The position numbers and the translations under genes were made by a program. The notes under the pieces were generated by a model. That model saw only the letters and a list, made by a program, of their open reading frames with translations. It was not told the DNA's origin and did no database searches. Below are positions 26,256 through 35,381 of a stretch of 64,000 bases of DNA, piece after piece. This DNA is from Tepidimonas sediminis (GTDB taxonomy: Bacteria; Pseudomonadota; Gammaproteobacteria; Burkholderiales; Burkholderiaceae_C), in NCBI RefSeq assembly GCF_007556605.1, contig NZ_VJND01000003.1, positions 62,001 to 126,000 on the forward strand. Reading direction: 5' to 3'. Numbering within the stretch: position 1 is the first letter of the stretch; each line of letters opens with the position of its first letter.

Positions 26256-27085
26256 CGGACGGCTCCGGTAGGGTTGAGCGGGCTCTGGCGGGTCACCCAC
26301 AGCGCGGGGGCGGGCGGCTTGGCGTGCACGGGCACGCCCTTGAGCCACAGGCGCAGCGCGTGCCAGTGAATGCGCGCGATCACCGCCGCGCTGTGCCAGC
26401 GATGGCGCCACAGCAGCCGCGGCCAGTCGCCGGGCCCGGCGGGGCGCAGCGCGCCGCTGACGCTGGTGCGCAGCAGCGCGCCGGCTTGGTCGGCGTAGTC
26501 GATGCGCACCACCGTGCGCGGCTGGCCGTCGGCGTGCGCATGCAGAAAGCGAAACGCATAGCCGCCCTCGACGCGGCAGAACGGCGAGACGTGAAACGCC
26601 TTCGGCGCGTGCAGCGTGGCGCCCCAGGCCGGACGGTCCAGCACGTAGCAGTGGCGCTCGCCGAAGGTGTTGTTGACCTCGGCGACGATGGCGCGCAGCG
26701 TGCCGTCGGCACGGTGACAGTACCAGAAGCTGACCGGCTTGAACGCGTAGCCGAGCACGCGCAGGTAGGTGTGCAGCCACACCGGCCCGTCGGCGTCGTG
26801 CACCCCGTGCGCGGCCAGCAGCGCGCGCAGCCACGTCAGTGCACCTCCATCAATGGGGCCGCGGCCATCGCCGTGGTCGCTGTCGAAAAACGCGATCGCG
26901 CCGCGGCGGTTCAGCGCCAGGCCGCTGGCGGCCGCCGCTTGCGGCAGCGCGTGCATCGGCAACAGCGCAAACCAGGTTCGGTGTTCGAAACCGTGGGCAC
27001 GCGGGCGCAGACGGTGGTGGCGCACCACGCCCTCGCCGATCCAGACGCGTTCGGCCTCCAGCGGGGTCGGGGCGGTGGGGCTCAT
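26252..27085 (-). CDS. DUF1365 family protein
   Basis: 277-residue protein of DUF1365, a family nearly always found between a flavin amine oxidase and a Cfa-like methyltransferase in light- or singlet-oxygen-induced operons. Conserved segments: VRHHRLRPRAHGFEHRTWF, YLRVLGYAFKPVSFWYCHR, VAEVNNTFGERHCY, KAFHVSPFCRVEGGYAF. No signal peptide. Function unproven; a part in lipid modification is inferred from neighbours. It is 18 bp downstream of the amine oxidase gene. Confidence 0.88.
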   Translation of the reverse strand: MSPTAPTPLEAERVWIGEGVVRHHRLRPRAHGFEHRTWFALLPMHALPQAAAASGLALNRRGAIAFFDSDHGDGRGPIDGGALTWLRALLAAHGVHDADGPVWLHTYLRVLGYAFKPVSFWYCHRADGTLRAIVAEVNNTFGERHCYVLDRPAWGATLHAPKAFHVSPFCRVEGGYAFRFLHAHADGQPRTVVRIDYADQAGALLRTSVSGALRPAGPGDWPRLLWRHRWHSAAVIARIHWHALRLWLKGVPVHAKPPAPALWVTRQSPLNPTGAVR

Positions 27086-27103
27086 GCGGCAGGCTCCGCC
27101 TCT

Positions 27104-28408
27104 TCAGGCCGCGGCACGGCGCCGCGCCAGCCGGGCCTGCAGCGCCTCGGCCACCGCCTGGCCGGCGCGCAGGCCGTCCTCGTGGAAGCCATAGCCGAGC
27201 CAGGCGCCGGCATACCAGGTGTGCCATCGGCCCTGCAGCGCGCCCAGGCGGCGCTGCGCGTCGACGGCGGCGGCGTCGAACACCGGATGCGCGTACTCGA
27301 ACTCGGCGATCACGCGCGCCGGATCGATCGGCCGCACCGGGTTGAGCGACTCCACCAGCGGCTGCGCGAACGGCAGCGGCTGCAGGACGTTCAGCCAGTA
27401 ATGCAGGCACACGCGCGCCGACTCACGGCCGGTGTCGGCGGCGCGCTCGTAGTTCCACGCCGACCACACCGCGCGGCGCCGCGGCAGCACCGACACGTCG
27501 GTGTGCAGCACCGCGCGGTTGGGCTGGTAACGGATCGCGCCCAGCAGCGCGCGCTCCTCGGCGCTCGGCCGTGCCAGCAGCGCCAGCGCCTGGTCGCTGT
27601 GCGTGGCCAGCACCACCTCGTCGAAGCGCTCGGCACCGGCGTCGGTGAACAGCGTCACGCCGGCCTCATCGCGCTCGACGCGGCGCACCGGCGTGCGCAG
27701 CCGCGCATCCGGCAGCCGCGCCACGATGCGCTGCACGTACTGGCGCGCGCCGCCGGCCACCGTGTACCACTGCGGACGGCCGTGGACCTGCAGCAGCCCG
27801 TGGTTGTGGCAGAAGCGGATCATCGTGCCGACCGGAAAGGCCAGCATCTGGTCGGTCGGGCAGCTCCAGATGCAGCCCAGCATCGGCAGCAGGTACCAAT
27901 CGCGCAGCGGTCGCCCGAAGCGGTGGCGGTCAAGGAAATCTCCGAGCGGTTCGGCCAGCGCCGCATCGTCGCCCCGCTGCGCCAGCGCGGTGCACAGGCG
28001 GTTGAAGCGCAGCAGGTCCGCCAGCATTCCCCAGAAGCGCGGTCGCAGCAGGTTGCGCCGCTGCGCGAACACGGTGGCCAGCGACGCGCCGCCCCACTCC
28101 AGCGCCGGCCGTCCGTCCGGGCCGGGCAGCTGTACCGAGAACGACATGTCCGACGGCGCGGTCGGCACGCGCAGCTCCTCCAGCAGCGCCTTCAGCCCCG
28201 GGTAGGTGCGGTGGTTGAATACCAGAAAGCCGGTGTCCACCCCGTGCGTGACCGGGCCACCGTCGCGACCCGGCAGCGTCACGTCCACCGTGTGCGTGTG
28301 GCCGCCGAAGTGGGTGCCGGCCTCGAACAGCGTGACGTGCGCGCAGGCGCGCAGCCGGTACGCGGCGGCCAGCCCCGCGATGCCGGATCCCACGACGGCG
28401 ACCTTCAT
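27104..28408 (-). CDS. FAD-dependent amine oxidase-like oxidoreductase
   Basis: 434-residue flavoprotein; N-terminal dinucleotide fold VAVVGSGIAGLAAAYRL (3-19) with the second strand LFEAGTHFGGHTHTV. Later parts include HGVDTGFLVFNHRTYPGL and LATHSDQALALL. It belongs to the NAD(P)-binding/amine oxidase group paired with DUF1365, which probably acts as a lipid desaturase or oxidase rather than on amines. It has a strong ribosome-binding site (GGAGGTGCAG before the ATG) and is the first gene of the leftward operon, divergent from litR. Confidence 0.88.
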   Translation of the reverse strand: MKVAVVGSGIAGLAAAYRLRACAHVTLFEAGTHFGGHTHTVDVTLPGRDGGPVTHGVDTGFLVFNHRTYPGLKALLEELRVPTAPSDMSFSVQLPGPDGRPALEWGGASLATVFAQRRNLLRPRFWGMLADLLRFNRLCTALAQRGDDAALAEPLGDFLDRHRFGRPLRDWYLLPMLGCIWSCPTDQMLAFPVGTMIRFCHNHGLLQVHGRPQWYTVAGGARQYVQRIVARLPDARLRTPVRRVERDEAGVTLFTDAGAERFDEVVLATHSDQALALLARPSAEERALLGAIRYQPNRAVLHTDVSVLPRRRAVWSAWNYERAADTGRESARVCLHYWLNVLQPLPFAQPLVESLNPVRPIDPARVIAEFEYAHPVFDAAAVDAQRRLGALQGRWHTWYAGAWLGYGFHEDGLRAGQAVAEALQARLARRRAAA

Positions 28409-28443
28409 CTGCACCTCCGGCGGCGGCCCGGTGGAACCGCCAG

Positions 28444-28472
28444 TTTGTCTTGGACAAAAACCATTGTATGCT
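28444..28472. promoter_or_regulatory. Divergent litR / photoprotection operon promoter with inverted repeat
   Basis: TTTGTC-TTG-GACAAA (28444-28458) is a perfect 6-bp inverted repeat with a 3-bp spacer in the 114-bp gap. On the plus strand TTGTCT (28445-28450), 16 bp and TATGCT (28467-28472) can serve as a litR promoter. On the minus strand TACAAT (28464-28469) is a good -10 for the operon. The repeat lies across both promoters, where a MerR-family light-dependent repressor could act. That LitR itself binds here is inference. Confidence 0.5.
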
Positions 28473-28522
28473 CCATCGACCCGTTTTGCATCCGCCGGTT
28501 CCCGGCCCTTGCCGTCCCGCCC

Positions 28523-29506
28523 ATGACCGATGCCACCACTCCTTCCGAGACCGTCGACGGCGCGCTGTGGACGATCGCCGACGTCGAGCGCGACACCGGC
28601 ATCGGCAAGGACACGCTGCGCGTGTGGGAGCGGCGCTACGGCTTTCCGCGGCCGCGCCGCGACGGCCACGGCGACCGCCTGTACGACGCCGCGCAGCTGG
28701 CGCGGCTGCGCCTGATCCGCCGCCTGATGGACGCCGGCCTGCGCCCCGGGCGCATCGTCGGCCTGCCGCCGGCGCAGCTGGAGGCGCTGGCGCAGCAGCT
28801 GAGCGCGCCGGCGGCGGCCCCGCTCGCCGCCGGGGGGGCGGATGACGCCGTGGCGCGCGCGCTCGCGTGGCTGCGCGAGGACCGTGTGGAGGCGCTGCGC
28901 GCCGAGCTGCGCGCAGCGCTGCGCCGGCTTGGCCTGGCCCCCACCATCGACGCGCTGGTGGCGCCGCTGGCGGTGGAAGTCGGGCTGGCGTGGCAGCGCG
29001 GCGAGCTGCTGGTCTATCAGGAGCACCTGTTCACCGAGACCGTGCAGGGCGTGCTGCGCGAGGCGCTGGCGGCCGCCGAGCCCGCCGCGGACGCGCGGCC
29101 GTGCGTGCTGCTGACCACCACGCCGGGCGAGACGCACCAGCTCGGTCTGCTGATGGCGCAGTGCCATCTGGCCGAGGCCGGGGCGCGCTGCGTGGCGCTG
29201 GGGCCGGCCACGCCGCTGGCCGACATCGTCGAGGCGGCGCGGCGCACCGCGGTCGACGTCGTCGGCCTGAGCTACAGCGCCTGGAGCGCGCCGCGCGACG
29301 TGCTGGAGGCGGTGCAGCGGCTGCGCGCGGCGCTGCCGCCGGCGGTGGCGCTGTGGGTCGGCGGCGCCGGCGCGCAGCGGCCGCTGCGCCGCGTCCGCCT
29401 GCCGGGGGTGACGCTGCTGGCGCGCGCCGCCGACGTGGGGGCCGCCGTGCGGCGCTGGCGGGCCGCTCAGGCGCCCGGCGGCGCCAGCGGCAGCAGCGCG
29501 CCGTAG
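28523..29506 (+). CDS. litR: MerR-family B12-dependent photoreceptor regulator (LitR/CarH type)
   Basis: 327-residue regulator with three parts: MerR helix-turn-helix (15-75; WTIADVERDTGIGKDTLRVWERRYGFP), a helical middle, and a cobalamin-binding Rossmann domain (about 192-310). The CarH/LitR signature W-x9-EH is exact (W157, E167, H168), and ETHQLG (H205) replaces the DxHxxG B12 motif. In characterised members adenosylcobalamin loss in light breaks up the tetramer and relieves repression of photolyase and lipid genes. It is divergent from such an operon here. Its 3' end overlaps the cbbR2 3' end by 40 bp. No B12 synthesis gene is in view. Confidence 0.9.
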   Translation: MTDATTPSETVDGALWTIADVERDTGIGKDTLRVWERRYGFPRPRRDGHGDRLYDAAQLARLRLIRRLMDAGLRPGRIVGLPPAQLEALAQQLSAPAAAPLAAGGADDAVARALAWLREDRVEALRAELRAALRRLGLAPTIDALVAPLAVEVGLAWQRGELLVYQEHLFTETVQGVLREALAAAEPAADARPCVLLTTTPGETHQLGLLMAQCHLAEAGARCVALGPATPLADIVEAARRTAVDVVGLSYSAWSAPRDVLEAVQRLRAALPPAVALWVGGAGAQRPLRRVRLPGVTLLARAADVGAAVRRWRAAQAPGGASGSSAP

Positions 29507-30411
29507 CGCTCCGCCAGGAAGGCCTCGCCGCGCTCCAGCACGAAGTAGCGGAACGCCTCCGCTGCCGGCGACAGCAGCTTGGCCAGCGTGTGCACCACGT
29601 GCCAGGCGCGCACCAGCGGCGTGCCCTCCACGTCCAGGCGCGCGATCAGGCCGTGCTGCAGCTCCAGCTTCAGCGCATGCAGCGACACGAAGCCCAGCCC
29701 GAGCCCGGCCATCACCGCCTGCTTGATCGCCTCGTTGTCCGGCAGCTCCATCGCGATGCGCAGCTCCAGTCCGTGGCGCTGCGCGAACTGTTCCAGCAGC
29801 GCGCGCGTGCCCGAGCCGCGTTCGCGCACGATGAACGGGTAGGGCGCCAGCGCCTCCGGTGTCGGGTGACCGACGCGCAGCAGCGGGTGATCCAGCGGCG
29901 CGACGAACACGTGCGGGTGCGCGGCGAACGGCTCGGCGCGCACCGCCAGCTCCGACGGCGGGCGCCCCATCACCGCCACGTCCAGCTCGTTGGCCTGCAG
30001 CAGGCGCAGCAGCTGCTCGCGGTTGCCGGTCACGAGCCGCACGTCGACGCCGCGGTGCTCGCGCCGGAAGGCTGCCAGCAGCGCCGGCAGGAAATACTGT
30101 GCCGAGCCGACCATGCCGATCGTCAGCTGCCCCGCCTCCAGGCGCTTGAGGCGCGCCGCGGTGTCCTCGGCGTCCTTCAGCGTGGCCAGGACTTTGCGCG
30201 CGTAGACCAGCATGTACTCGCCGGCGGTGGTCAGCGCCACGCGCCGGCCCTGACGCTCGAACAGCGGCAGCCCGACGTGGCCCTCCAGCTCCTTGATCTG
30301 CATCGTCACCGCTGGCGGCGTCAGGTGCAGCGCCTCGGCGGCGCGGGCGAAGCTCAGGTGCCGCGCCACCTCGACGAAGATGCGCAGCTGACGGAAGGTG
30401 GCGTTGCGCAT
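29467..30411 (-). CDS. cbbR: LysR-type CBB regulator (CbbR), second copy
   Basis: 314-residue LysR activator. Winged helix: FRQLRIFVEVARHLSFARAAEALHLTPPAVTMQIKELEGHVGLPLFERQGRR (7-58). Effector domain segments LPDNEAIKQAVMAGLGLGFVSLHALKLEL and AWHVVHTLAKLLSP are typical of CbbR. It is divergent from cbbY-cbbA, so it probably controls the second CBB arm. It differs clearly from the first CbbR throughout, so this is not a recent duplication. It overlaps litR tail to tail by 40 bp. Confidence 0.93.
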   Translation of the reverse strand: MRNATFRQLRIFVEVARHLSFARAAEALHLTPPAVTMQIKELEGHVGLPLFERQGRRVALTTAGEYMLVYARKVLATLKDAEDTAARLKRLEAGQLTIGMVGSAQYFLPALLAAFRREHRGVDVRLVTGNREQLLRLLQANELDVAVMGRPPSELAVRAEPFAAHPHVFVAPLDHPLLRVGHPTPEALAPYPFIVRERGSGTRALLEQFAQRHGLELRIAMELPDNEAIKQAVMAGLGLGFVSLHALKLELQHGLIARLDVEGTPLVRAWHVVHTLAKLLSPAAEAFRYFVLERGEAFLAERYGALLPLAPPGA

Positions 30412-30451
30412 GGTTAAGTGATAGCTGAATCGAAGGTGAAGAAAACGTGAA

Positions 30452-30480
30452 TTTACCTTATGTAAGCTGATGCTTATAGT
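30452..30480 (+). promoter_or_regulatory. cbbY operon promoter with inverted repeat
   Basis: TTTACC (30452-30457), a 17-bp spacer and TATAGT (30475-30480) form a plausible sigma-70 promoter about 30 bp before the cbbY ATG. A perfect inverted repeat TAAGC-TGAT-GCTTA (30463-30476) lies in the spacer and overlaps the -10. Further AT-rich half-site-like sequence (TTAAGTGATAGCTGAA) lies toward cbbR2. This is the expected CbbR control region for the second arm. Confidence 0.5.
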
Positions 30481-30510
30481 GATGCCGACCATCGCTGCAG
30501 GAGGTGCACC

Positions 30511-31236
30511 ATGCTCCACGCCCTGATCTTTGACGTCGACGGCACGCTGGCCGACACCGAGCGCGTCCACCTCGCGGCCTTCAACGCCGCCTTCGCCAGC
30601 GAGGGGCTGGACTGGCACTGGGACGAGGCGCTCTACACCCGGCTGCTGGAGATCTCCGGCGGCAAGGAGCGCATCCGTCACTACTGGCAGCAGGTGCACC
30701 CCGAGCGGCAGGACATCGACGGCACCGAGCTGCGCGCGCTGATCGACCGTCTGCACGAGGTCAAGACCGCCTTCTACGAGGAGGCGGTGCGCCAGGGCGC
30801 GGTGCAGCTGCGCCCCGGCGTGCTGGCGCTGATCGAGCAGGCGCGCCGCGCCGGCCTGCGGCTGGCGATCGCCACCACCACCTCGCCGGTCAACATCGCC
30901 GCGCTGCTGCGCAGCGCGATGGGGCCTGACTGGCAGCTGGCGTTCGACGTGGTGGAGGACGCTTCCACGGCGCCGCGCAAGAAGCCGCACCCGCAGGTCT
31001 ACAGCCAGACGCTGGCGCGGCTGGGTCTGCCGGCGGCGCAGTGCCTGGCGCTGGAGGATTCGGCCAATGGGCTGCAGGCCGCGCGCGCGGCGGGGCTGGC
31101 CACCGTCATCACCCGCAACGCCTTCACCGCGCACCACGACTTCACCGGCGCGCTGCGCGTGCTGGACGACCTGCAGGACGTCGACCTGGAGGCGCTGCGG
31201 CGCTGGCACGCCGAGGCCGTCGCCACCGTCACCTGA
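30511..31236 (+). CDS. cbbY: CbbY, HAD-family xylulose-1,5-bisphosphate phosphatase
   Basis: Removes xylulose-1,5-bisphosphate, a misfire product that inhibits RuBisCO. HAD motifs: [10 protein letters not shown] (8-17; catalytic D8 and D10), TTTSP, the lysine in KKPHP, and LEDSANG. 241 residues. AGGAGG lies 6-7 bases before the ATG. First gene of the second CBB operon. Another HAD phosphatase assignment is possible, but the cap segment ([11 protein letters not shown]) and location favour CbbY. Confidence 0.92.
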   Translation: MLHALIFDVDGTLADTERVHLAAFNAAFASEGLDWHWDEALYTRLLEISGGKERIRHYWQQVHPERQDIDGTELRALIDRLHEVKTAFYEEAVRQGAVQLRPGVLALIEQARRAGLRLAIATTTSPVNIAALLRSAMGPDWQLAFDVVEDASTAPRKKPHPQVYSQTLARLGLPAAQCLALEDSANGLQAARAAGLATVITRNAFTAHHDFTGALRVLDDLQDVDLEALRRWHAEAVATVT

Positions 31237-31283
31237 ATACCCCGACGATCCCCGATACGAAGAAAACCCGAGGAGTCCCACCG

Positions 31284-32366
31284 ATGCCCCTGTCCCAACG
31301 CACCACGCTGACGCAGTTCCTGATCGAGCAGCGCCGCCGCTTCCCCAGCGCCAGCGGCGACTTCAACGCCCTGGTGCTGGACGTGGCGCTGGCGTGCAAG
31401 GCCATCGCGCGCAGCGTGGCCTTCGGCGCGCTGGGCGGCGTGCTGGGCGCGCAGTCCGGCTCGATCAACGTGCAGGGCGAGGAACAGAAGAAGCTCGACG
31501 TCATCAGCAACGAGCTGTTCGTGCGCGCCAACGAGTGGGGCGGCCACCTGGCCGGCATGGCCAGCGAGGAGATGGACGAGCCCTGCAACATTCCGTCGGC
31601 ATACCCGCGCGGCAAGTACCTGCTGGTGTTCGACCCGCTGGACGGCTCCAGCAACATCGACGTCAACGTCTCGGTCGGCAGCATCTTCTCGATCCTGCGC
31701 GCGCCGCAGGACGTCATCGACAGCGGCCGCGACGTGACGGCGGCGGACTTCCTGCAGCCGGGCTGCCAGCAGCTGGCCGCCGGCTACGCGCTCTACGGCC
31801 CCTCGACGATGCTGGTGCTGACGGTGGGCACCGGCGTGCACGGCTTCACGCTCGACCCCAACCTCGGCGAATTCTTCCTCTCGCACCCCGACATCCGTGT
31901 GCCCGAGGACACGCAGGAGTTCGCGATCAACGCCTCCAACAGCCGCTTCTGGGAGCCGCCGGTCAAGCGCTACGTCGACGAATGCCTGGCCGGCAAGACC
32001 GGCCCGCGCGGCAAGGACTTCAACATGCGCTGGATCGCCAGCATGGTGGCCGAGGCGCACCGCATCCTGATGCGCGGCGGCGTCTTCCTCTATCCGCGCG
32101 ACACCAAGGACCCGAGCAAGCCCGGCCGGCTGCGCCTGCTGTACGAGGCCAACCCCATTGGCTTCATCATGGAGCAGGCCGGCGGGCGCGCCAGCACCGG
32201 GCGCGAGCCGATTCTGACCGTGCAGCCGACCTCGCTGCACCAGCGCATCGGCCTGGTGTTCGGCAGCAAGAACGAGGTCGAGCGCATCGAGCGCTACCAC
32301 CGCGAGCCCGCGCCGTACAAGGACGACAACCCGCTGTTCGGCGAGCGTTCGCTGTTCCGCGACTGA
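31284..32366 (+). CDS. cbbF: Fructose-1,6-bisphosphatase class I
   Basis: Hydrolyses fructose-1,6-bisphosphate (and possibly sedoheptulose-1,7-bisphosphate) in CBB regeneration. Metal and substrate motif [13 protein letters not shown] (about 116-128); [13 protein letters not shown] and [15 protein letters not shown] near the C-terminus. 360 residues. GAGGAG precedes the ATG by 8 bases; a longer open frame begins inside cbbY but is unsupported. It lies 47 bp after cbbY. No separate SBPase gene is seen. Confidence 0.94.
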   Translation: MPLSQRTTLTQFLIEQRRRFPSASGDFNALVLDVALACKAIARSVAFGALGGVLGAQSGSINVQGEEQKKLDVISNELFVRANEWGGHLAGMASEEMDEPCNIPSAYPRGKYLLVFDPLDGSSNIDVNVSVGSIFSILRAPQDVIDSGRDVTAADFLQPGCQQLAAGYALYGPSTMLVLTVGTGVHGFTLDPNLGEFFLSHPDIRVPEDTQEFAINASNSRFWEPPVKRYVDECLAGKTGPRGKDFNMRWIASMVAEAHRILMRGGVFLYPRDTKDPSKPGRLRLLYEANPIGFIMEQAGGRASTGREPILTVQPTSLHQRIGLVFGSKNEVERIERYHREPAPYKDDNPLFGERSLFRD

Positions 32367-32421
32367 AGGTCCGCCGCCGCGACGTCCACCGGATTCGAGA
32401 CGACCCGAGGAGAACCCCGCC

Positions 32422-33306
32422 ATGTCCGAGAAGCACCCGATCATCGCCATCACCGGCTCCTCCGGCGCCGGCACTTCCACCGTCACGCGCACGTTCCAGA
32501 ACATCTTCCGCCGCGAGGGGGTCAAGGCCGCCATCATCGAGGGCGACAGCTTCCACCGTTACGACCGCAAGGAGATGCGCCAGCGCATGGCCGAGGAGGA
32601 GGCGCGCGGCAACCGCCACTTCAGCCACTTCGGACCGGAGGCCAACCTGTTCGAGGAGCTGGAAAACCTCTTCAGGACCTACGCCGAAACCGGCCGCGGG
32701 CGCTTCCGCAAGTACCTGCACAGCGAGGAGGAGGCCGCGCCGTACGGTCAGGAGCCGGGCACCTTCACGCCGTGGGAGGACCTGCCGGAGGACACCGACA
32801 TGCTGTTCTACGAGGGCCTGCACGGCGCGGTGGTCACCGACAAGGTCAACGTCGCGCAGTACCCGGATCTGCTGATCGGCGTGGCACCCTCGATCAACCT
32901 GGAGTGGATCCAGAAGCTCATCCGCGACAAGACGCAGCGCCGCTACAGCCAGGAAGCGGTGGTGGACACCATCCTGCGCCGCATGCCGGACTACGTCAAC
33001 TACATCTGCCCGCAGTTCGCGGTGACGCACGTGAACTTCCAGCGCGTGCCGGTGGTGGATACTTCGAACCCGTTCATCGCGCGTGACATCCCCACCCCCG
33101 ACGAGAGCGTGTGCGTGATCCGCTTCGCCAAGCCCAAGGGCATCGACTTTCCGTACCTGCTGTCGATGATCGACGGCTCGTGGATGAGCCGGGCCAACAC
33201 CATCGTCGTGCCCGGTGGCAAGATGGAGCTCGCGATGCAGCTGATCTTCACGCCCTTCATCTGGCGCATGATGGAGCGGCGCAAGCGCGCGCTGGGCCTG
33301 GCCTGA
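32422..33306 (+). CDS. cbbP: Phosphoribulokinase
   Basis: Phosphorylates ribulose-5-phosphate to ribulose-1,5-bisphosphate, the step specific to the CBB cycle besides RuBisCO. P-loop [16 protein letters not shown] (about 10-25), [14 protein letters not shown], and YEGLHG. 294 residues, the short octameric bacterial type that is usually activated by NADH and inhibited by AMP. AGGAGAACC precedes the ATG. Confidence 0.96.
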   Translation: MSEKHPIIAITGSSGAGTSTVTRTFQNIFRREGVKAAIIEGDSFHRYDRKEMRQRMAEEEARGNRHFSHFGPEANLFEELENLFRTYAETGRGRFRKYLHSEEEAAPYGQEPGTFTPWEDLPEDTDMLFYEGLHGAVVTDKVNVAQYPDLLIGVAPSINLEWIQKLIRDKTQRRYSQEAVVDTILRRMPDYVNYICPQFAVTHVNFQRVPVVDTSNPFIARDIPTPDESVCVIRFAKPKGIDFPYLLSMIDGSWMSRANTIVVPGGKMELAMQLIFTPFIWRMMERRKRALGLA

Positions 33307-33344
33307 CGCGTCCGCCCCCTTTTCGAGACCACGAGCACGACGAC

Positions 33345-35381
33345 ATGAACCTGAGCGACCTCCCCTCCCGCGCCGCCCCGGCGCCCGAGCTGGCCCGCCG
33401 CATGGCCAACGCGATCCGCATGCTGGCGGTCGACGCCGTGGAGCAGGCCAAGAGCGGCCACCCCGGCGCCCCGATGGGCATGGCCGAGATCGCCGAGGTG
33501 CTGTGGAACCGCCACCTCAAGCACAACCCGGCCAACCCGGCCTGGGCCGATCGCGACCGCTTCGTGCTGTCCAACGGCCACGGCTCGATGCTGATCTACG
33601 CGCTGCTGCACCTGACCGGGTACGACCTGCCGATCGAGGAGCTGAAGGCCTTCCGCCAGCTGCACAGCAAGACCCCGGGCCACCCGGAGGTCGGCATCAC
33701 CCCCGGCGTGGAGACCACCACCGGGCCGCTGGGGCAGGGGATCGCCAACGCGGTGGGCATGGCGCTGGCCGAAAAGCTGCTGGCCGCCGAGTTCAACCGC
33801 CCCGGCCACACCATCGTCGACCACTACACCTACGTCTTCCTCGGCGACGGCTGCATGATGGAAGGCATCAGTCACGAGGTCTGCTCGCTGGCCGGCACGC
33901 TGCGCCTGTCCAAGCTGATCGCCATTTACGACGACAACGGCATCTCGATCGACGGCCACGTCGAGGGCTGGTTCGCCGACGACACGCCGGCGCGCTTCGA
34001 GGCCTACGGCTGGCACGTCATCCGCAACGTCGACGGCCATGACACCGAGGCGGTGGACGCCGCGATCCGGCTGGCCAAGGCGCAGGCGCGCCGCCCGGAC
34101 GGCAAGCCGACGCTGATCTGCTGCAAGACCGTGATCGGCCAGGGCTCGCCGAACAAGGCCGGCACGCACGACGTGCACGGCGCGGCGCTGGGCGCGGCCG
34201 AGGTCGCCGCCACGCGCGCGGCGCTCGACTGGCCCCATGCGCCATTCGAGATCCCGGCCGAGATCTACGCCGCGTGGGACGCGCGCGCCCACGGTGCGGC
34301 GGCCGAGGCCGCGTGGCGCCAGCGCTTCGCCGCCTACGCCGAGGCCCACCCGGAACTGGCCGCCGAGTTCGAGCGCCGCATGCGCGGGGAACTGAAGCCC
34401 GAGCTGGCCGAGCGCCTGCCGGCGCTGCTGGACGCGGCCGCCGCCCGCACCGATGCCGTGGCCACGCGCAAGGCCAGCCAGCTGGCGCTCGATGCGCTGG
34501 CGCCGCTGATCCCGGAGTTCTTCGGCGGCAGCGCCGACCTGACCGGCTCCAACCTGACCAACTTCAAGGGCTGCACCATCGCCGGCCGCGACCGCTGGGG
34601 CAACCACCTCAGCTACGGCGTGCGCGAGTTCGGCATGGCCGCCATCATGAACGGCATCGCGCTGCACGGCGGCTACCTGCCCTACGGCGGCACGTTCCTG
34701 ACCTTCAGCGACTACAGCCGCAACGCCATCCGCATGGCGGCGCTGATGAAGCAGCGCGTCGTGCACGTCTTCACGCACGACTCGATCGGCCTGGGCGAGG
34801 ACGGCCCGACGCACCAGAGCGTGGAACACGTGCCGAGCCTGCGCCTGATCCCGCAGCTGGACGTGTGGCGCCCGGCCGATGCGCTGGAGACGCTGGTGGC
34901 CTGGGCCGCGGCGGTGCAGCGCCGCGACGGCCCCACCGCGCTGTGCCTGTCGCGCCAGAACCTGCCGGTGGTCACGCAGCGCGCGCACGCCGACGGCGCC
35001 GCGCGCGGCGGCTACGTGCTCAAGGACATGGAGGGCGCGCGCGCGGTGATCGTCGCCACCGGCTCGGAGGTCTCGATCGCGCTGAAGGCCCAGGAGCTGC
35101 TGGCCGCCGAAGGCATTCCGACGCGCGTGGTCTCGATGCCCAGCACCACCGTGTTTGACCGCCAGGACGCCGCTTACCAGGACGCCGTGCTGCCACCGGC
35201 GCTGCCGGCGGTGGCGGTGGAGGCCGCGCATCCGGACTTCTGGCGCAAGTATGTCGGCCGCCGCGGCCGCGTGGTCGGCATCGACCGCTTCGGCGAGTCC
35301 GCCCCGGCGCCGGCGCTGTACGAATACTTCGGCCTGACCCCGGCCAAGGTGGCGCAGGCCGTGCGCGAGGTGCTGGCGTGA
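33345..35381 (+). CDS. cbbT: Transketolase
   Basis: Thiamine-diphosphate enzyme that moves two-carbon units among CBB sugar phosphates. Seen: [28 protein letters not shown], the ThDP/Mg motif [18 protein letters not shown], and the pyrimidine-domain segment [17 protein letters not shown]. 678 residues, standard. The ATG at 33345 puts the conserved helix ([17 protein letters not shown]) at the usual distance. Its stop overlaps cbbZ (GTGA). Confidence 0.96.
   Translation: MNLSDLPSRAAPAPELARRMANAIRMLAVDAVEQAKSGHPGAPMGMAEIAEVLWNRHLKHNPANPAWADRDRFVLSNGHGSMLIYALLHLTGYDLPIEELKAFRQLHSKTPGHPEVGITPGVETTTGPLGQGIANAVGMALAEKLLAAEFNRPGHTIVDHYTYVFLGDGCMMEGISHEVCSLAGTLRLSKLIAIYDDNGISIDGHVEGWFADDTPARFEAYGWHVIRNVDGHDTEAVDAAIRLAKAQARRPDGKPTLICCKTVIGQGSPNKAGTHDVHGAALGAAEVAATRAALDWPHAPFEIPAEIYAAWDARAHGAAAEAAWRQRFAAYAEAHPELAAEFERRMRGELKPELAERLPALLDAAAARTDAVATRKASQLALDALAPLIPEFFGGSADLTGSNLTNFKGCTIAGRDRWGNHLSYGVREFGMAAIMNGIALHGGYLPYGGTFLTFSDYSRNAIRMAALMKQRVVHVFTHDSIGLGEDGPTHQSVEHVPSLRLIPQLDVWRPADALETLVAWAAAVQRRDGPTALCLSRQNLPVVTQRAHADGAARGGYVLKDMEGARAVIVATGSEVSIALKAQELLAAEGIPTRVVSMPSTTVFDRQDAAYQDAVLPPALPAVAVEAAHPDFWRKYVGRRGRVVGIDRFGESAPAPALYEYFGLTPAKVAQAVREVLA

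Noticed and set aside
26324-28522. Plus-strand extension of the MerR regulator of over 700 codons
   Set aside because: The region is fully occupied by DUF1365 and amine oxidase genes on the minus strand; the MerR domain starts properly at 28523.
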